Shown here: positions 35,823-49,438 of the stretch, in pieces
Layout of the letters: every line of letters begins with the position of its first letter
Position numbering within the stretch: the stretch's first letter is position 1
NCBI RefSeq assembly: GCF_901000735.1
Contig: NC_081544.1
Coordinates: forward strand, 31,428,095-31,492,094
Direction: 5' to 3'
DNA length: 64,000 nucleotides
Source of the DNA: Corylus avellana
Lineage: Eukaryota; Streptophyta; Magnoliopsida; Fagales; Betulaceae
The notes under the pieces: generated by a model
Databases searched by the model: none
Told to the model about the DNA's origin: nothing
Seen by the model: only the letters and a program-made list of their open reading frames with translations
Program-made: the position numbers and the translations under genes

Positions 35823-38800
35823 ATGGCTTCCCAAATGGCGATCTTCACGCGGACCCGAACAATAATCAAATCCAACGCCATTTCCAACTCCAATCCCTTC
35901 TTCAAGACCATCACCACCTCCACATTTCTCTCCCAGGAGCCCCAACTCGCGGAGCCAGCTCCGCCCTCGACCTCGACCTCCACTCCACTCCCTCCCAATC
36001 CGGCCTCCGGCAGCCCTCTCTACAATGAGAACTGGAGGAGCCCCATCCCCAACGCGTCCCTCACTCAGTCCCTTGTCCCCCTAGGGTTTCTCCACCAGCC
36101 ACAGAGCTCTCGCATCCAGGCCCTCTCCCAAAACCTAGACGTCCAGAGCTTGATGAATGTATTTGCCGATTGGATGACCTCGCAGCACTGGGGCGACATG
36201 AAGCAGCTCTTCGAGTCCTGGATTCGGTCGCTGGACAAGGCCGGTAAGCCCAACAAGCCCGATGTGAACCTTTACAATCATTACCTGACGGCCAACTTGA
36301 TGATCAATGCCTCGGCCGGCGAGTTGCTCGACCTCGTGGCCCAAATGGAGGACTACGGGGTCCTTCCCAACACGGCGTCCTTCAACTTGGTCCTCAAGGC
36401 CATGTACAAAGGCAAGGAGACCGTCGCCGCCACCAAATTGCTCGAACGGTTAGCCCTTCAATCTTTTGTTCTTGTTCACAATGTTATGTATGTGTTCATG
36501 TACGTAACTGTGCATGGATTTCTATTTGACAAATGCGATGGCATGTAGTTACGTTGAGCTGATTAGCCTGATTATGATTGTCTTTGTGCGTAAAGAATGA
36601 AATGCTGAGTAGTACTGTTTCTGTATAATGTTTCTTCCCTCATTGGTAACTAATTACACGTGGGTTTTAGATGGTGGTTTTTATGGCTCTCCATGATCCC
36701 ATCAAAACTTATTTAGTGTTCCGAATGAATCATGGATAAAGCAACCGCACTTCTGTATACATTGCCTTTACTGCTTTGACTTGTTATTCTATTAAGCTGA
36801 GTTTTATATTTCTTGGCGTTTTAATTTTGTAACTTTGGAATACATGATTATCTTGTCTGATTTACTGTTGGGGTTGATGACTGAGCAACTGGTTATGGTC
36901 AGGGCTTGATATATCCATACAGGATACAGCTGCTCCTTTCGGTTATTGCTAGTTCAGATATTCTAGTTGCAATAAGCACAAAGACTATTAATCACTTTAT
37001 GTGGGTATCTGTAAGAATTGATGTTCAAATCAAAGCTGTGACAAATACTGGTAATGAATCAGATTGAAGTTTGCTATTTGTATAATTGAGTATTAAGCTG
37101 CCGGAAATTCTGGGCAGCTGCTGTATTAGGGTTTTTGGTCTTTTGGGATGATGGCGTTGGTTAAAGAGGTTAAGGATTATGGATTTACTGTATTTTGACG
37201 AAAAGCTAAGGAAAACAAGGGCTAGGTGAGAAGAAAGAGGAATAAAAAGAAGAAAACATGCCTAGAACTCTTAGGAACCACTGCAATATTTTGGATCCAA
37301 CTCAATTATGGAAATACCCTACAAATATAGAAAAGAAAGGTCTGTGTAGGTTTGGTAATTTTTCCACTGAAAATGAAAAATATTCCTCTTAAAATAAGTA
37401 AATAAATGCATTGAAAAAGCCAAGGGGGGTGAAATACTGGTAAAATGCCATTCAAACCATGTAAGTCTTGTCTCTACTGGAATTCACACGTGGGTGTCAT
37501 GATACAAAAGCCTTTTCATGCAGCATATAAGGTTTTCTGAATTGTACTCACAAGTGAACAGCAGCAACACCCTTCATGCGGTATGTAAAAGGACCTTTTT
37601 TTTTAATGAGACAACATGTATGGAGATTCTGAATTCTGACATTCTATTTTACACATTGACCAGCAAAAGAAACCAGTCATTAGAGTTTATGGAACTATTT
37701 AGCGTTATGATTGTTTTGTGTGAACAAACTGTCAAGCTAAAATACTGCACAAGGATTTTCTTTCTTTACATTTGTCCTTTGGGGATAATGTCATAGAGAA
37801 AGTATATATATATATATATATATATATATCCATTGACTTTTTGATGGATCATCTTCACTTTTTTGTTTATCAGGATGCTGCAGACAGGGAAAGAATCTCT
37901 GCCTGATAATGAGTCATATGAGTTGGTTGTTGACATGCTGTTTTTGACGGATGAGATTGACGCTGCCCTGAAATATTTAGATTTGGCTTTAAAATCTGGT
38001 TATATGCTGTCAACGAAGGTGTTTACTGAATGTGTGAAGAGCTGTGTTGATAAGGGCAGGCTGGATACATTGGTGTCAATTATTGAGAGGTGCAAGGTAG
38101 ATGACTGATTTGATTAATACTTCGAATATAGCATGTGAGGAGGTTCACTTTTTGCTTAATGATTCTTATCTGTAGCTGTTTCTATTGGTGTTGTCAGACA
38201 ATGGATCAGAACAAAGCTCTTTGTCCTGCCTGGAACTTGTGCTACTATATTGCAGAAATTGCATTGCGAGAAGGTAATAGCCAGTTAGCATACTATGCCC
38301 TGGAGTTTATGGCCAAATGGATTGCTCGTGGTGAGCAAGCAAGGCCAGCGGTTCTGCTTTCTGTGGATGAAGGCTTAGTTTTATCGGCGCTTGGAACTGC
38401 TGGTAGAACCTACAGTCCTTCTCTCCTGGATGCATCATGGGCAATCCTACGCCGCTCTTTGCGTCAAAAGAAGGCCCCTAACCCAGAATCCTACCTTGGA
38501 AAGATATATGCCCTTGCTTCATTGGGCAATCTGCAGAGGGCTTTTGGTAGTCTAAATGAATTCGAGTCAGCTTACGGTAATTCAGATAAAGAAGCAGGAC
38601 AAGAAATGTTCTCTCCCTTTACCTCTTTATATCCATTGGTCATGGCATGCTCCAAAAAGGGGTTTGAGACTTTGGACTCAGTATGTCTTTCCATCTTTGA
38701 AAGTTGTTAATTAGCATTCTCATGAGAACAAAGTGCTTATATGCATAGCATCTTAATTATGTTCTTTGTTAGATATTTTCAGGTGTTCTGCTTTATATGA

Positions 38801-40550
38801 ATTGAGTTGTTACATCGAATTTGTTCTATTGCATGTATTTAAAGAATCCTATAGTTTTGGTTCTTGTTAGGGGTGTAAACAAGCTGAGCTTTGTGCTTTT
38901 CAGGCTCAGCTCAATAGGGTTTCTAGTGGGCTCAAACTCAGCTTATGCTCAGCTCATGAAAAAAAAATTCAAAGCTCAAGTTCAGCTCGATTAAGATAAG
39001 GTAGCCCAAGTTGAGCTCAATATCTCTTTTAAGTTAATCAGGGCACATATTGAAGGATATAGTTTCCAAGTAAAATAATCAAAATAAATTACAATATGTC
39101 ACCTGCAAAGGTGCAGAACCCTAAGAAAAACAAACATTAATACTGCAAAGATAATCACAAACATATAAGAACATTTTGTAGACAAGAAAAGAGCAACTGA
39201 ATTAACATTAACTTCAAATTGTAATTTAGAGAGACAGAGAGGAGGCTTTTAGTTCATTTTTTTTGTTTTGACTCTTAATTCATTGTTCAATTCATTATTC
39301 CGTTATTGTTAATTTTGATAGTTCTGCTTATCAACGACCATGTTTGTATGCCATGTTGATACACCATCAGACTAGAATAGATCTCTTGTATGCTCCTCTG
39401 CTGGAGATTATAGTATGCACGTGATTTATAGTGGCTATGTAGTAGGAGCTTAATTGTCTAGTCAAGTCTTCTTATCCATTTGCAGCTTCTTGCTGATCTG
39501 TATTGTTATATATTCCTCAGGTATATTTTCAACTGGAGAATTTAAGCCGTGCAGATCCTCCTTACAAGTCTGTTGCTGCTCTAAATTGCGTAGTTTTAGG
39601 TTGTGCAAATATATGGGACCTTGATCGTGCCTACCAAACTTTTGAGGCAATTGGTTCCACTTTTGGATTGACCCCTGATATTCATTCATACAATGCTCTG
39701 ATGTATGCATTTGGGAGGCTTAAGAAGGTTGGATATTTTTAGGACTATACTTTCCTCTCTCTCTTCTCTCTCTCCCTCACTCTCACACACAAAACCCACC
39801 CATAAAAGATACAGCAGCTTGCTCAGTTAATTTTCTGGTTCCTTTGCAGACATTTGAAGCTTCGAGGGTGTTTGAGCACTTAGTAAGTTTGGGTGTTAAA
39901 CCAAATGCAATGTCATATTCATTGCTTGTTGACGCTCATCTCATCAACCGAGATCCAAAAGCTGCACTCTCTGTGATTGACGAGATGGTAACTGCATTTT
40001 TTATTTGATTCATAATTCGGTTTTTGTTTATAGGGGAAACTTCACTTACACCCTCCGAAGTATAAAGTGGTTTTGCAATCATAATCTCAAAGTTTAAAAA
40101 TTTGCAATGTTGGGATCCCATGCTTTAGTCCCTTTTAGTTTCACCCCTTTTTATTAAAATGCCCAAAATGCGTGAAAGGGACTTAAACATGGGATACCAA
40201 CATTACACATTTTTAAATTTTGAGGTTATAATTGCAAAACTGTTTCTACTTCCGCCAGGGGGAGTGGGGGTGGTGTAAGTGAAGTTTTCCCTTGTTTATA
40301 AAATTTGGTCTGTCATCTATGGAAAGAAGCTAATTCCATGTGTAATAAACCTGCTGGGCAGGTAACTGCTGGATTTGTACCGTCGAAAGAAACACTTAAA
40401 AAGGTCAGAAGGCGTTGTACTCGTGAGATGGACTATGAGAGTGATGACCGGGTGGAGACCCTGGCTAAAAAGTACCAGTATCGAATGGGTACAGAGAAGG
40501 GCAGGGACATGCTGTTTAGTCTTCGTTACAACACCGATTTTGCCAGATAG
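35823..40550 (+). CDS. Pentatricopeptide repeat protein, At1g26460 type, mitochondrial
   Basis: Complete 621-residue protein. Exons: 35823-36448, 37874-38096, 38198-38680, 39521-39727, 39850-39987 and 40362-40550; phases agree. The start MASQMAIFTRTRTIIKSNAI is Arg/Ser/Thr-rich and acid-free, as expected for a mitochondrial presequence. Helical repeats follow, for example PDVNLYNHYLTANL, LPNTASFNLVLKAMYKGKET, PDIHSYNALMYAFGRL and KPNAMSYSLLVDAHLI, the last two being good PPR motifs; others are degenerate. The C-terminus is basic (KKVRRRCTREMDYESDD). PPR proteins bind organellar RNA; this one has no DYW, E or SMR tail and its RNA target is unknown. Unlike most plant PPR genes, it has five introns. 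The orthologue name and mitochondrial location are from memory of the Arabidopsis annotation. Confidence 0.93.
37803..37829. repeat. (TA)n microsatellite
   Basis: TA run in PPR intron 1, 45 bp from the acceptor of the next exon (37874). Confidence 0.9.
38875..39010. repeat. Transposon-like AGGGGTGTAAACAAGC repeat
   Basis: In PPR intron 3. Begins TTAGGGGTGTAAACAAGCTG and is followed by repeated GCTCAGCTC words. This phrase recurs at the edges of many plant DNA transposon fragments; no boundaries or coding sequence seen. Confidence 0.4.
40033..40291. mobile_element. MULE-type MITE (259 bp) with perfect 9-bp target duplication
   Basis: Foldback with ends GGGGAAACTTCACTTACACC and GTAAGTGAAGTTTTCCC. 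Perfect direct repeat TTGTTTATA at 40024-40032 and 40292-40300. It makes up most of PPR intron 5 (39988-40361). Its ends share TTCACTTA and the following CCCTC with the element at 9997-10345. Confidence 0.9.
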
Positions 40551-42735
40551 GTAAATTGACAGATAATAGGGATGCTTAAAGAAGGGGGAGTAGTATTCTT
40601 ATTGCCTTGACCAGTCCTGCTGACATACAGCTGAGTTGTTTCAAATTTGGGCTATACTAGAAGTTATTTAAACTGAGGCCTAGAAATTGGATGGTTTGAT
40701 AATTGTAAGTGGTGAATTTGACTGTTCAGAAGATCGAATCTGATACCTAAAAAATCATGTCACTTTCATTTCTGGTTGAAATTCTTTTTTGGGGTCCAAT
40801 AGTTATCTTGGCATGAAAGATAATTGCTACTTGTTTTTCACCACAAAGGAGCACTAACATATGCGTGGAGCATTAAATAGGGTATCATAGATGGACCATT
40901 TATTTGCTCATTAATGATTATTTTTCTGCTTGCAGGTCAGCCACTCCTTGGTCTGGAAAATCTCAATGCTGGAAATTTGGTTCACCAAGTTCCCAAGTTC
41001 ACTAGCTTTGTCTTCTAATGAGAATCATGAGGTTTCATCCTTGTTTGTAAATTATTTGATGGTACTCAATTTTGAGCGTTGGCAGGAGGTATTAGAGTCA
41101 GAGCCACCTACAGCCTTTATTTATACTTCTTTTTGCCTTGTCAATGTATTCTTTTTGTGCTTTCCGAGGAAAACTAGAGGGCAGTGACTTGCTAAACGAG
41201 AGAATGATTTGAATGTTGACAAATAATTGTAGGAGAGTCGATAATTTAGAATATCTGGAATAGGCTTTCCATTTCCCTGTCAAAATTTGGTGGGTTTTTA
41301 TGTTATTATGGCCATTGAAATGCAATAATGGAATGCAAGTAACCTGTTTGATGGTTGGGTTTGATTCTATTTATATTGGGTTTGAGGCTCCAAGAGTTTC
41401 TGTCCCTAATGGTTGTATTGGGCTTTGGTGTCATTTGGGTTTTGGCAGGTCAAGGGGCTGAGGGGGTTGTAGTGCTACTGTGCTAGGGTGATGGTTGTGG
41501 TTGGCCATGTAGCTGAAATTTTAGGCCATGAGGGGATGGAGTGTAATAATTTCATTTACAAAATATCAATGACATGGTCGTTAGAGTTTCATATAGAATA
41601 TTTGCAGAATAATTGATTTTTCAATAATGTTAACTGTTCAAATTGAAAATATAGAGAACAATTAAAAATATAGGGATTGAATTGGCTTTTTTTTTTTTGG
41701 GAAAAAAAGGCTTATATGAGTTGGGAGTGGTTTGGGGATTGGTACAATAGGTGGGCAAATTCATCATTGAGTATGATCACATGTAAGCTTAGTTCAGATT
41801 GGAGAGGGGTTTCATCGGCTCAAGGGCTCTGAAGAAAGTGTTTTTCACACTTGGTCATTTTTAAAAAGTCCCACATTCCCAAGTAAAGAGTGTGGATTCC
41901 CATCTCTTTCGGATGAAAACTACATTCCCAGCAAAAGCCACTTGAGACAGAATCCACATTCCTTTCCGTCTACTTAAGTGAAAAAAAAGAAAAAAAAAAA
42001 AAAACAAGAAGAAGGTAATATCCTAAAAGATTACTCCATCCAAACACCCTATAAAAACTGGTCTTTTTGTTCCCAAACTTTGTTTGGTTTATGAAATTAC
42101 GGAAGGACTTTTCTAATAGGGCATACCGACTATACATTATGGTTGTTTTACGGAAGAGGAAATCCCTATGCGGTCATCTCTAGTGCGCAGGGTTTGACAA
42201 ATTGGGTTGCGACAGAAAATGGGATTTGAGTGAAACAATTCTCCATTTCGGGTAGGAAAACACCACAAAACCTATCTCTCCCTAAATCCATCCCGAACAT
42301 AAACTGATCAAGTTGAGAGAAAGAGAGACAATGTGCATTAGAGTTCCGAAAAAGGTTGTTTCCAACCAGAATCTAAGACCAAATTGAAGAAGCTTTTATG
42401 TGACAAAAGTGCATCAGTCTCTTCCAAGACCATCTGATAAAATTGCAATGTTACAACATTGAAATAATGCAAATATGTTAAAAATACAAAATGAGTTTGT
42501 AGAATTTGTGATCAAACTTCTGCGCTGATCTTATTATTCTGTTCACCATTTCTCAGAGCTGTTATTTTAATGGAAGCAGCCACCAAAAGGTTGAAAAGTT
42601 GAAGCATCCAATTTAAACAGCAGCACCAGCTCTGTAAAATCTGGCTCTGAAGATCTCACTCAACAACTTCATATGGATTTCCTCACTACCCTCATTAATA
42701 TACAGGGTTTGCTTAGTCAACCCAACAGCACACCC
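40551..42735. other. Convergent 3' region, PPR and TPT genes
   Basis: Contains the PPR 3' UTR and probably the translocator 3' UTR (up to about 42500-42735). No coding frame with family resemblance; AT-rich with an A run near 41985. Confidence 0.5.
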
Positions 42736-45700
42736 CTATGATGTTGGAGTTGCAGCAGCCTTCTGAAAATGGTATATAATATATGTGAGGCCAAAGTCAA
42801 ACAAAAAAGAACTGAACTAAGATAAATAATAATTTGGTCATCATATTTCAGTTCATGTTCATTCCAAGTGCAGAAATTTTGGAAAAACCTGTGGATTTTG
42901 AAATTAAATCCAAGGATCTAAAGATGTATTAGAATAACCAGGGGTGGGAGTAGCTTAATATTGTTTTAGTCACCTAAGGTCACTAGTCTTTATTTCACAA
43001 TCTGATAGCATAGCCTAATGTCTATTGAATATCGCAATTATATTATGCTTGTTTATAATCGTTCAATTTATGCCCCAAAAAAAAACACATGCTCTACATT
43101 TCCTTGAGAAAAAAAGCAATCAATGAGTTACCTAATTTTCCCTTAAATATGGCCAATCACACAAATGAAGGTCAAGTATTACAAATAGAAGAGATATCTT
43201 ACCCGTTTTTCCTCTTCTATGTTTGCCTTTATTAGGGAGTACATGGCTACACCCGCAATTGCGATAACAGTACCAATCCCAGTTTGTGTGGATATCCTAT
43301 TGCCTGCCAAATTTTGCACCATAGGAATATAAAAGCAGCCAGTCAAATCTAAAATGTCTGACATTGAAATTCTCAGTTGCTTGTTCAACACTGCATATAA
43401 ATGACATAAATAAGCAATGAGCAATTACCGAATACAATAATAGAGAACCCGATGACAAAAACTCTCTTCAATACATTTCCAACAGCATGTGTAAGTGGTG
43501 CAACCCGTTCTAAGGTGTTAGTAGCAATCTGCAATTTTAAGTTCAAACCTGAAGTTAGAAAACAGAAGAAGGGGCTATAACAAAATACTTTCATCAATCG
43601 AGCTGGGGAGCAGAGGAATGGAAAAATCCGGTCTCAGAAAATGCAGAAACCCTTCAAATTTGAGTTGCATCATGTTTCTACTAGACACTAAGACAAGTAT
43701 AGAGGTTGGTTAAAGATCCCAAATATATACATGTTATTCAACATATTCATCCATAGCCCATTCCATTAACAAATTATGTACATTGTCATATGAAGAGATA
43801 AATGCCTTAATTTTGTAATTTATATTACATACTATACAACTAATGTCTTTTGATATGATAGCATTCTCCAATATCAACATTGGTTGGTCATGAAGGAGTA
43901 GCTAAGCAAGAACCAAACCAAGTACATAACTGATGTTATGAAGATCGGGTAATCTAGCAAATGCAGTAAAAAGATGAAACCAATCAGAAAAGCTGAGTGG
44001 TCAGCTTCAAGGTATATCAAACACTATGATCCCCTATACATTTAGATTAAAGAAGCAGCTGAATATGGCATTCCAGTGGCATACCTGGTTGTACAGGTGA
44101 TAAAACATGCCAATCCAGAACAGATCTGACAAGAATTTATATAGACCCACTTTGGCAATAGCATCCTTAAAACCATATTGCATCAGTTGGGGCCCTTCAA
44201 TCTGAAAGCAACCCAAGAAATCCCATGATTATGTACATAAACCTCTAGTGAAACATTGGGCTTATCAAAACTTACATAATGTTTGTGACTAGTTAACTTA
44301 CAATTATTGCTGGTGGGATGCAAACCAAGAGAGCAATTATTGAAATATAAGCATACACATTTGTGCTGTCCATTCCTGTCTATTAAAATCAAAGCATTGG
44401 TTAGAAAACTTGAGAAATAGATGCATAAAGAACTAGATGTGTTCCCTCAACTTAATTTTATCCTACATTTTCACACAAAAGTTGCTTAATTGGCTGATAT
44501 ATGAAATGGTCGTGGCTATTGGAACTATGAAATCTTCATGTTCTTAGGGAGTGATTCAATTATAATAGTTCTCTTACAAAATATTAAATCTGTCAGAAGT
44601 ATTGATAACATTGTTGTACATAGCATGGTATCTACTAAGATCTTAGGGGATTTTTGGTAATCCTATGACTATGAGACACGAGCCTATGGTGTTTCACATA
44701 AAATTGACCACAGTTGGCTGTGTAACACTAAAGATATCACTTCAATCAACTGCATTCAACAATGCCTTGTCACCAAATGCAGTTACAAAGGGGTCATTTA
44801 ATTCATCAAACGCAACTGTATTAAAGGAAATCTTTGATTAGAATTCACATAACTCGTTCCATCCAAAAGGCATTTCCAAAAAATGCTTCTTTTTTTTTTG
44901 CAAGAAGATTTTCATGATTGCAACAGATTTTGATGCAAGCATATGCATTAGTCAATAACACTTGATAGGGATTGCTTTTGCATTTGGAATCCTCACATCA
45001 ACATCCAGCTTCTTGAACTAGGCCAAACAGCATAAAATAACCAGGGCTCTTTAACCTGGAACTACACTCTAGAGGTTATAAAATGAAGAACAGAACTGAC
45101 TTCTGAGCAGTACCATACTCACTGAAAGCTCTTACCATTGCTTTCTTTGAATAGATGCTCCTGTAGGTAAAAGCTATGTTGGAAATCATTGCACTGATGA
45201 AACCAGTCCAGTTGAAAGAAAGTTCAGTTAATGATGCCATTGATACACCTAAAATAAAAGTTACAGATTGCATCAATGGTCAGTTGATGAAACATAAAAG
45301 CCGACCCTATACTGCATTCAGATTTAAGTGGTGAGTTGGCATTGTCAAGTTTGAGAAATTGGCTGCACGTGCACATCCATAGATGCACACAGACAACTCA
45401 CATACAAATTGCATGTAGTTTTTGACAAGATTACTAGCATGTTTAAGTAATATGTCCAACTTATCAGCTTTATGGAATAATCAAAGTCTAAAGAGTTACC
45501 AAAAACAACAGGGGCCAACGAGAGCCACAGGGACAAGGGAATTTGATGGCCTAAAATAAACTGAGAAGCAGCAGCATTGAAGAATGGCTCCAGAGCTGCA
45601 GAAAAAACATCAAGACTAGTTAGGAACTAGAAACTATCATAAACATTGAGGCATCATTGATCAAAGAGGCATGTGCACAAATAAATTTAACAGATTTAAA

Positions 45701-47691
45701 TGAAAGTAAAAAATTTTACTGACAAACGAAAACATAAAAGTCAATGCAAAAATTGTCAGTAGTGGTATCTACTTGCAGTTCCATTTCCTGAACTTATGCA
45801 GGAATACGTTTTCATGATACCTTTAAGCACTAATGTTAGATCAGACACCAATGAATATCATCAAAATCAACTCACAGCATCACCATCATCTAGCACAAGG
45901 AGTGGGTTTACAAGCACAGCAAGATTTTAATTTCTGGATTGAGTGGGATCGTCCCCAGCTCTAGAACATCAAAGTCAGTAATATGAAAATTGGACAGCGT
46001 CCTTTAAGTTGAATTTCATAGAGACGAACAGGCAGAAGATATCAATGAGATTATCATAAGAAACTTTTACATTTGTTCCTCAAATTTTTATACCTTTAAT
46101 AGTGTGTGTGAAAGATACGGCAACAGCTGCAAATGATACATTGGACATGACATGTCCAAGGGCATGACAGAATGCAACAGGAGTTAGTAGTGCCAAGAGC
46201 TCCTTATTAATTGGCTGGTTACAGGGGAAAACAATATCATTAGTGCAAGCCGTAATGCATGTACCTGGAGAAGAGAAGATAGTACATGCAGAAATTGAAA
46301 CATACAGCACGTTTTGGTAGACCAATAGCCCAAGAAACAAGACAATACACCACTCCAACTAGGAGATGTACAACAGAAACAAAGCTGCAAAGATATAAAA
46401 GATTTTCAAATTGTTGCAAGCGGTGAAATTTGTCAAACGCTACAATAATTATTGAGAAATTTCAGTATTGTCAAAGAAGCATACTATGGATATGGGAAAT
46501 AATTATAGACTTTCTTGTTGAGTATATTGAAGATGACATTTAAGAAGTACCTGCACAGAAAAACATAAAACTGTTAACATACAGAGATCAAGTGCAATTA
46601 TTTAGTATGTTCTTCTCCTTCATTTTTATGATATTTTCTTTTTCTTGGGGGGAGGTGGGCTAATTCAGATTTAAGCTACATTAATTATGAATGCCTACAT
46701 CAGGGACTGGTTACGTAAACCTGCATCTACACACTCTTGCAATGACAAGGGAATGTATGATTACTGCAATTTACCCTCAACTACATGGTCAAAATAATTG
46801 ACAGCACAACCAGAAAGAATAAAGAAATTATTGACTAATTATTGCAATACACATGTTAAGCATGCGAAGAAACAAAGGAAAGAAAATATGAAATTATCAC
46901 ATTGAAATGAAAAGAACAAAAGAAGTAAATGAGAGCCACGTTAACAAATTCTGCAGCGATGTACATTTAGTCGAGAATAAATTGCAATCTGTATATAAAG
47001 CTGCATTGTCTCCTAGCACCCTGATATAGTTTTCACAATAATTAAAAAAAAAAAAAAATCCATTCCTACAAACTATTCTGTTGACCATGTAAATGTACAT
47101 ACTCTGGTAGCTTACCACATAAAGAAGAAGAAACCGGTAACCAGCACAGGAAATTTCTCAGAAAAGCTCTTAGAAGGCTTCGCATACCTGCACTTTAAGA
47201 TATTAGTATCAAACAAACACAGACACCCGTCGAAACAAGCCCCGTTTGGCAACTGAGAAATTACATGTGGAAAGAAATAACCAAGATTTTTTTTTTTTTT
47301 TTTCTTTCTTTCTTTCTTTCTTTTACTCCATTTTCTCAGCACCCAAACGGAGATTGAAGTAATTCACTGATGAAAAAAAGGAGAGTGATGATTTTGACCC
47401 ATCAGCATCCGCGGCCGCAGCTGCCACGACCGGAAATTCAACAGAGCCACGTCGCCTCAACAGTTGACTCCAACCGGAAAACCTCAAGGCCTTGCCAGAA
47501 AGTTCGACAGGTGTTGGAGGTCCCCGGCTCTCCGACAACGGAGAAAACGCCAAGCGCGTGGCTTTAGTAGTCAGTGACCGAGTCTTGAGCACAAGATGAC
47601 ATGCTGTAGCTCTGTTGGGTGATAAGTATAGTGAAGAGAATCGTGAAGAAGTTTGGATTGAAGATTGAAATGGGTTGGTAATTGAAGCCAT
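42736..47691 (-). CDS. TPT: Triose-phosphate/phosphate translocator, chloroplast
   Basis: Complete 420-residue inner-envelope antiporter that exports triose phosphate and 3-phosphoglycerate in exchange for phosphate. Twelve exons on the minus strand: 47691-47399, 47187-47116, 46550-46485, 46384-46306, 46214-46094, 45595-45500, 45248-45136, 44379-44302, 44201-44085, 43528-43429, 43303-43203 and 42762-42736; every phase agrees. Exon 1 is a Ser/Arg-rich transit peptide region. Core segments are [37 protein letters not shown] (substrate-site Thr/His/Lys, Lys about 210), [30 protein letters not shown], and [20 protein letters not shown] with the phosphate-binding Lys-Arg at about 366-367. Long conserved runs distinguish it from GPT, PPT and XPT. 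The exon 1 donor GG^GTCAAA is poor but is the only GT site found that keeps phase. The last exon is only eight codons plus stop. Confidence 0.95.
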
Positions 47692-48842
47692 TTGGTAAGC
47701 AAAATGCTTGGAGGGCCTGAATTCTTAGTGGGTTTTCTTTCTTTCCACTTTCTGACAACACAAAGATCTACTGAAAACTATGGATTTTGGTTCGGAAAAC
47801 TAGAGAAAGGAGTGACTCTGGTTGAACATTGATGAACATACGGGAAGAGGATAAAACCCAAAAAAAAGCTTCAGTTTACAACAGAAATCTACCAAAAGCA
47901 CCGGAATTATCAAATGGCTTGATGGGAGTTCTTGGAAAGAGTGACCATGAGCTCATGGACTTCAATAATGAGAGAGAGTGTGTGTGTTTTTGATTCTTTT
48001 GTCTTATAGCTGAATCATAAAAGAGCTGTTGTTTTAATAGTTTGGTGTGAAAAAGAGTGATTAAGGCTTTCCGGTTTCAACTAACAAATGTAGAAATCCT
48101 ATTTAGAGAAAGACAGCCACAAGATTTCATGCGTTTTCGGAACGCACGAGAGCCGTTGTCCCTTCAAATAATTAACAAAAAAAGAAAGCAAAAGGAACAG
48201 CATCTGTATCCAACAACGATGCAAAAATACATGTCTCCATCACACCACTTCTTCAATGTCACAAAAACCTCTAACAAAAGTTCCCGAGCCGTATTATGCG
48301 ATTTTAATATAATTAAAATAATATGATAAGAAAAATTAGTGTTTTATTATTATTATTATTATTTTTTTACAGGAAGCATTGAAAATTATATAGTAATTTA
48401 AGGGGTAAGTATGGTTCCCTTAATTTTTTTTTTCAGATACTTAAATCTCTCTCTCTCTGCAAGAATCTGATCTTGATTTATGCTTAAAATAAGTAGGAAA
48501 ATCAACTTTACTTTATTTAAATAATTAATTGCTTGAGATGCTAAAACAACTACCAGGAAAATGGAAAGTAGTAGAAGATTTGGGGATTGAACCTTAGGTG
48601 GACGTTGGGACGGAGGAACTGGTGTTGGCTGACAACTGACATCTATTGAAGGTTAGTTATTCAGTTAATTAGGTCATAATATTTTATACGGGTCGCCAAT
48701 TTTTATTTATTTATTTATTTTTAAATCCTTTTTCTTGTTTTGTTTTTCGCATGACATCTTGTCGTCCTCATCTTTTTTTATTTTCACAAAATTCTTGCAT
48801 TCAATATATAAATGTCGGGTTCGAATCGTATCAAATAATAAA
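47692..48842. other. TPT 5' region and intergenic DNA
   Basis: Upstream of the minus-strand translocator. The likely 5' UTR and promoter are within about 400 bp of 47691; no clear TATA box was assigned. No gene seen. Confidence 0.45.
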
Positions 48843-49160
48843 TGCAAGAATATATAATAGAGTTTAAGAATAATAGTCACAGGCTATTAGTGACATAAAG
48901 AGTTGAAAAATATCATTGAGTCACACTTTAAGACTATCACTGAATTACAGTTTAAGTCTAACTATAATTAAAGATTATCACCTAACTAACCTAGTTAGGG
49001 TAGAAGTCTATAAATAGAAACATGTTATATTGTAAACACTACCCAGAGAAATACGAGCTTAATGCAACCTTAGAACTTTATCATGTAAACGTAAGTCATA
49101 GATTGAACTACGTATATCTTTGTGTTACTATCTTATCATTTCCGCATTATAGTTTCTTTC
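48843..49160 (+). mobile_element. LTR remnant (family C, plus orientation)
   Basis: Starts about TGCAAGAATATATAATAGAG, with TATA-like CTATAAATAG at about 49009-49018 followed by CATGTTATATTGTAAAC, and a distal ATCTTATCATTTCCGC, words typical of plant Copia LTR ends. Homologous to 32020-32300 in opposite orientation. Right end approximate; no target duplication confirmed. Confidence 0.6.
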
Positions 49161-49438
49161 AATGAATAAGTTAATTTTAAGTTTATGGGTCATAACATAC
49201 GTATAAAACTATATATATCAACTATAAACCGACTCATTTAATTAAACAAGTTAACTCTTTCATTATAATCCATTAATTTTGTGTTGAATTAATGTCAAAT
49301 TTACGAGTTGTGACAAAAATTACCGGCCTTATCCTAGTCGGTAGAAACCCAAGTTCAAACAAACGAAAACATCATTAAATGCAAGCAGCCTTGCCGTTAA
49401 TTGCCTTCACAAAGTCCACAATCTCAACATGATCTCTT

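Noticed and set aside
36065..36344. Minus-strand frames opposite PPR exon 1
   Set aside because: Antisense shadows of a conserved coding exon.
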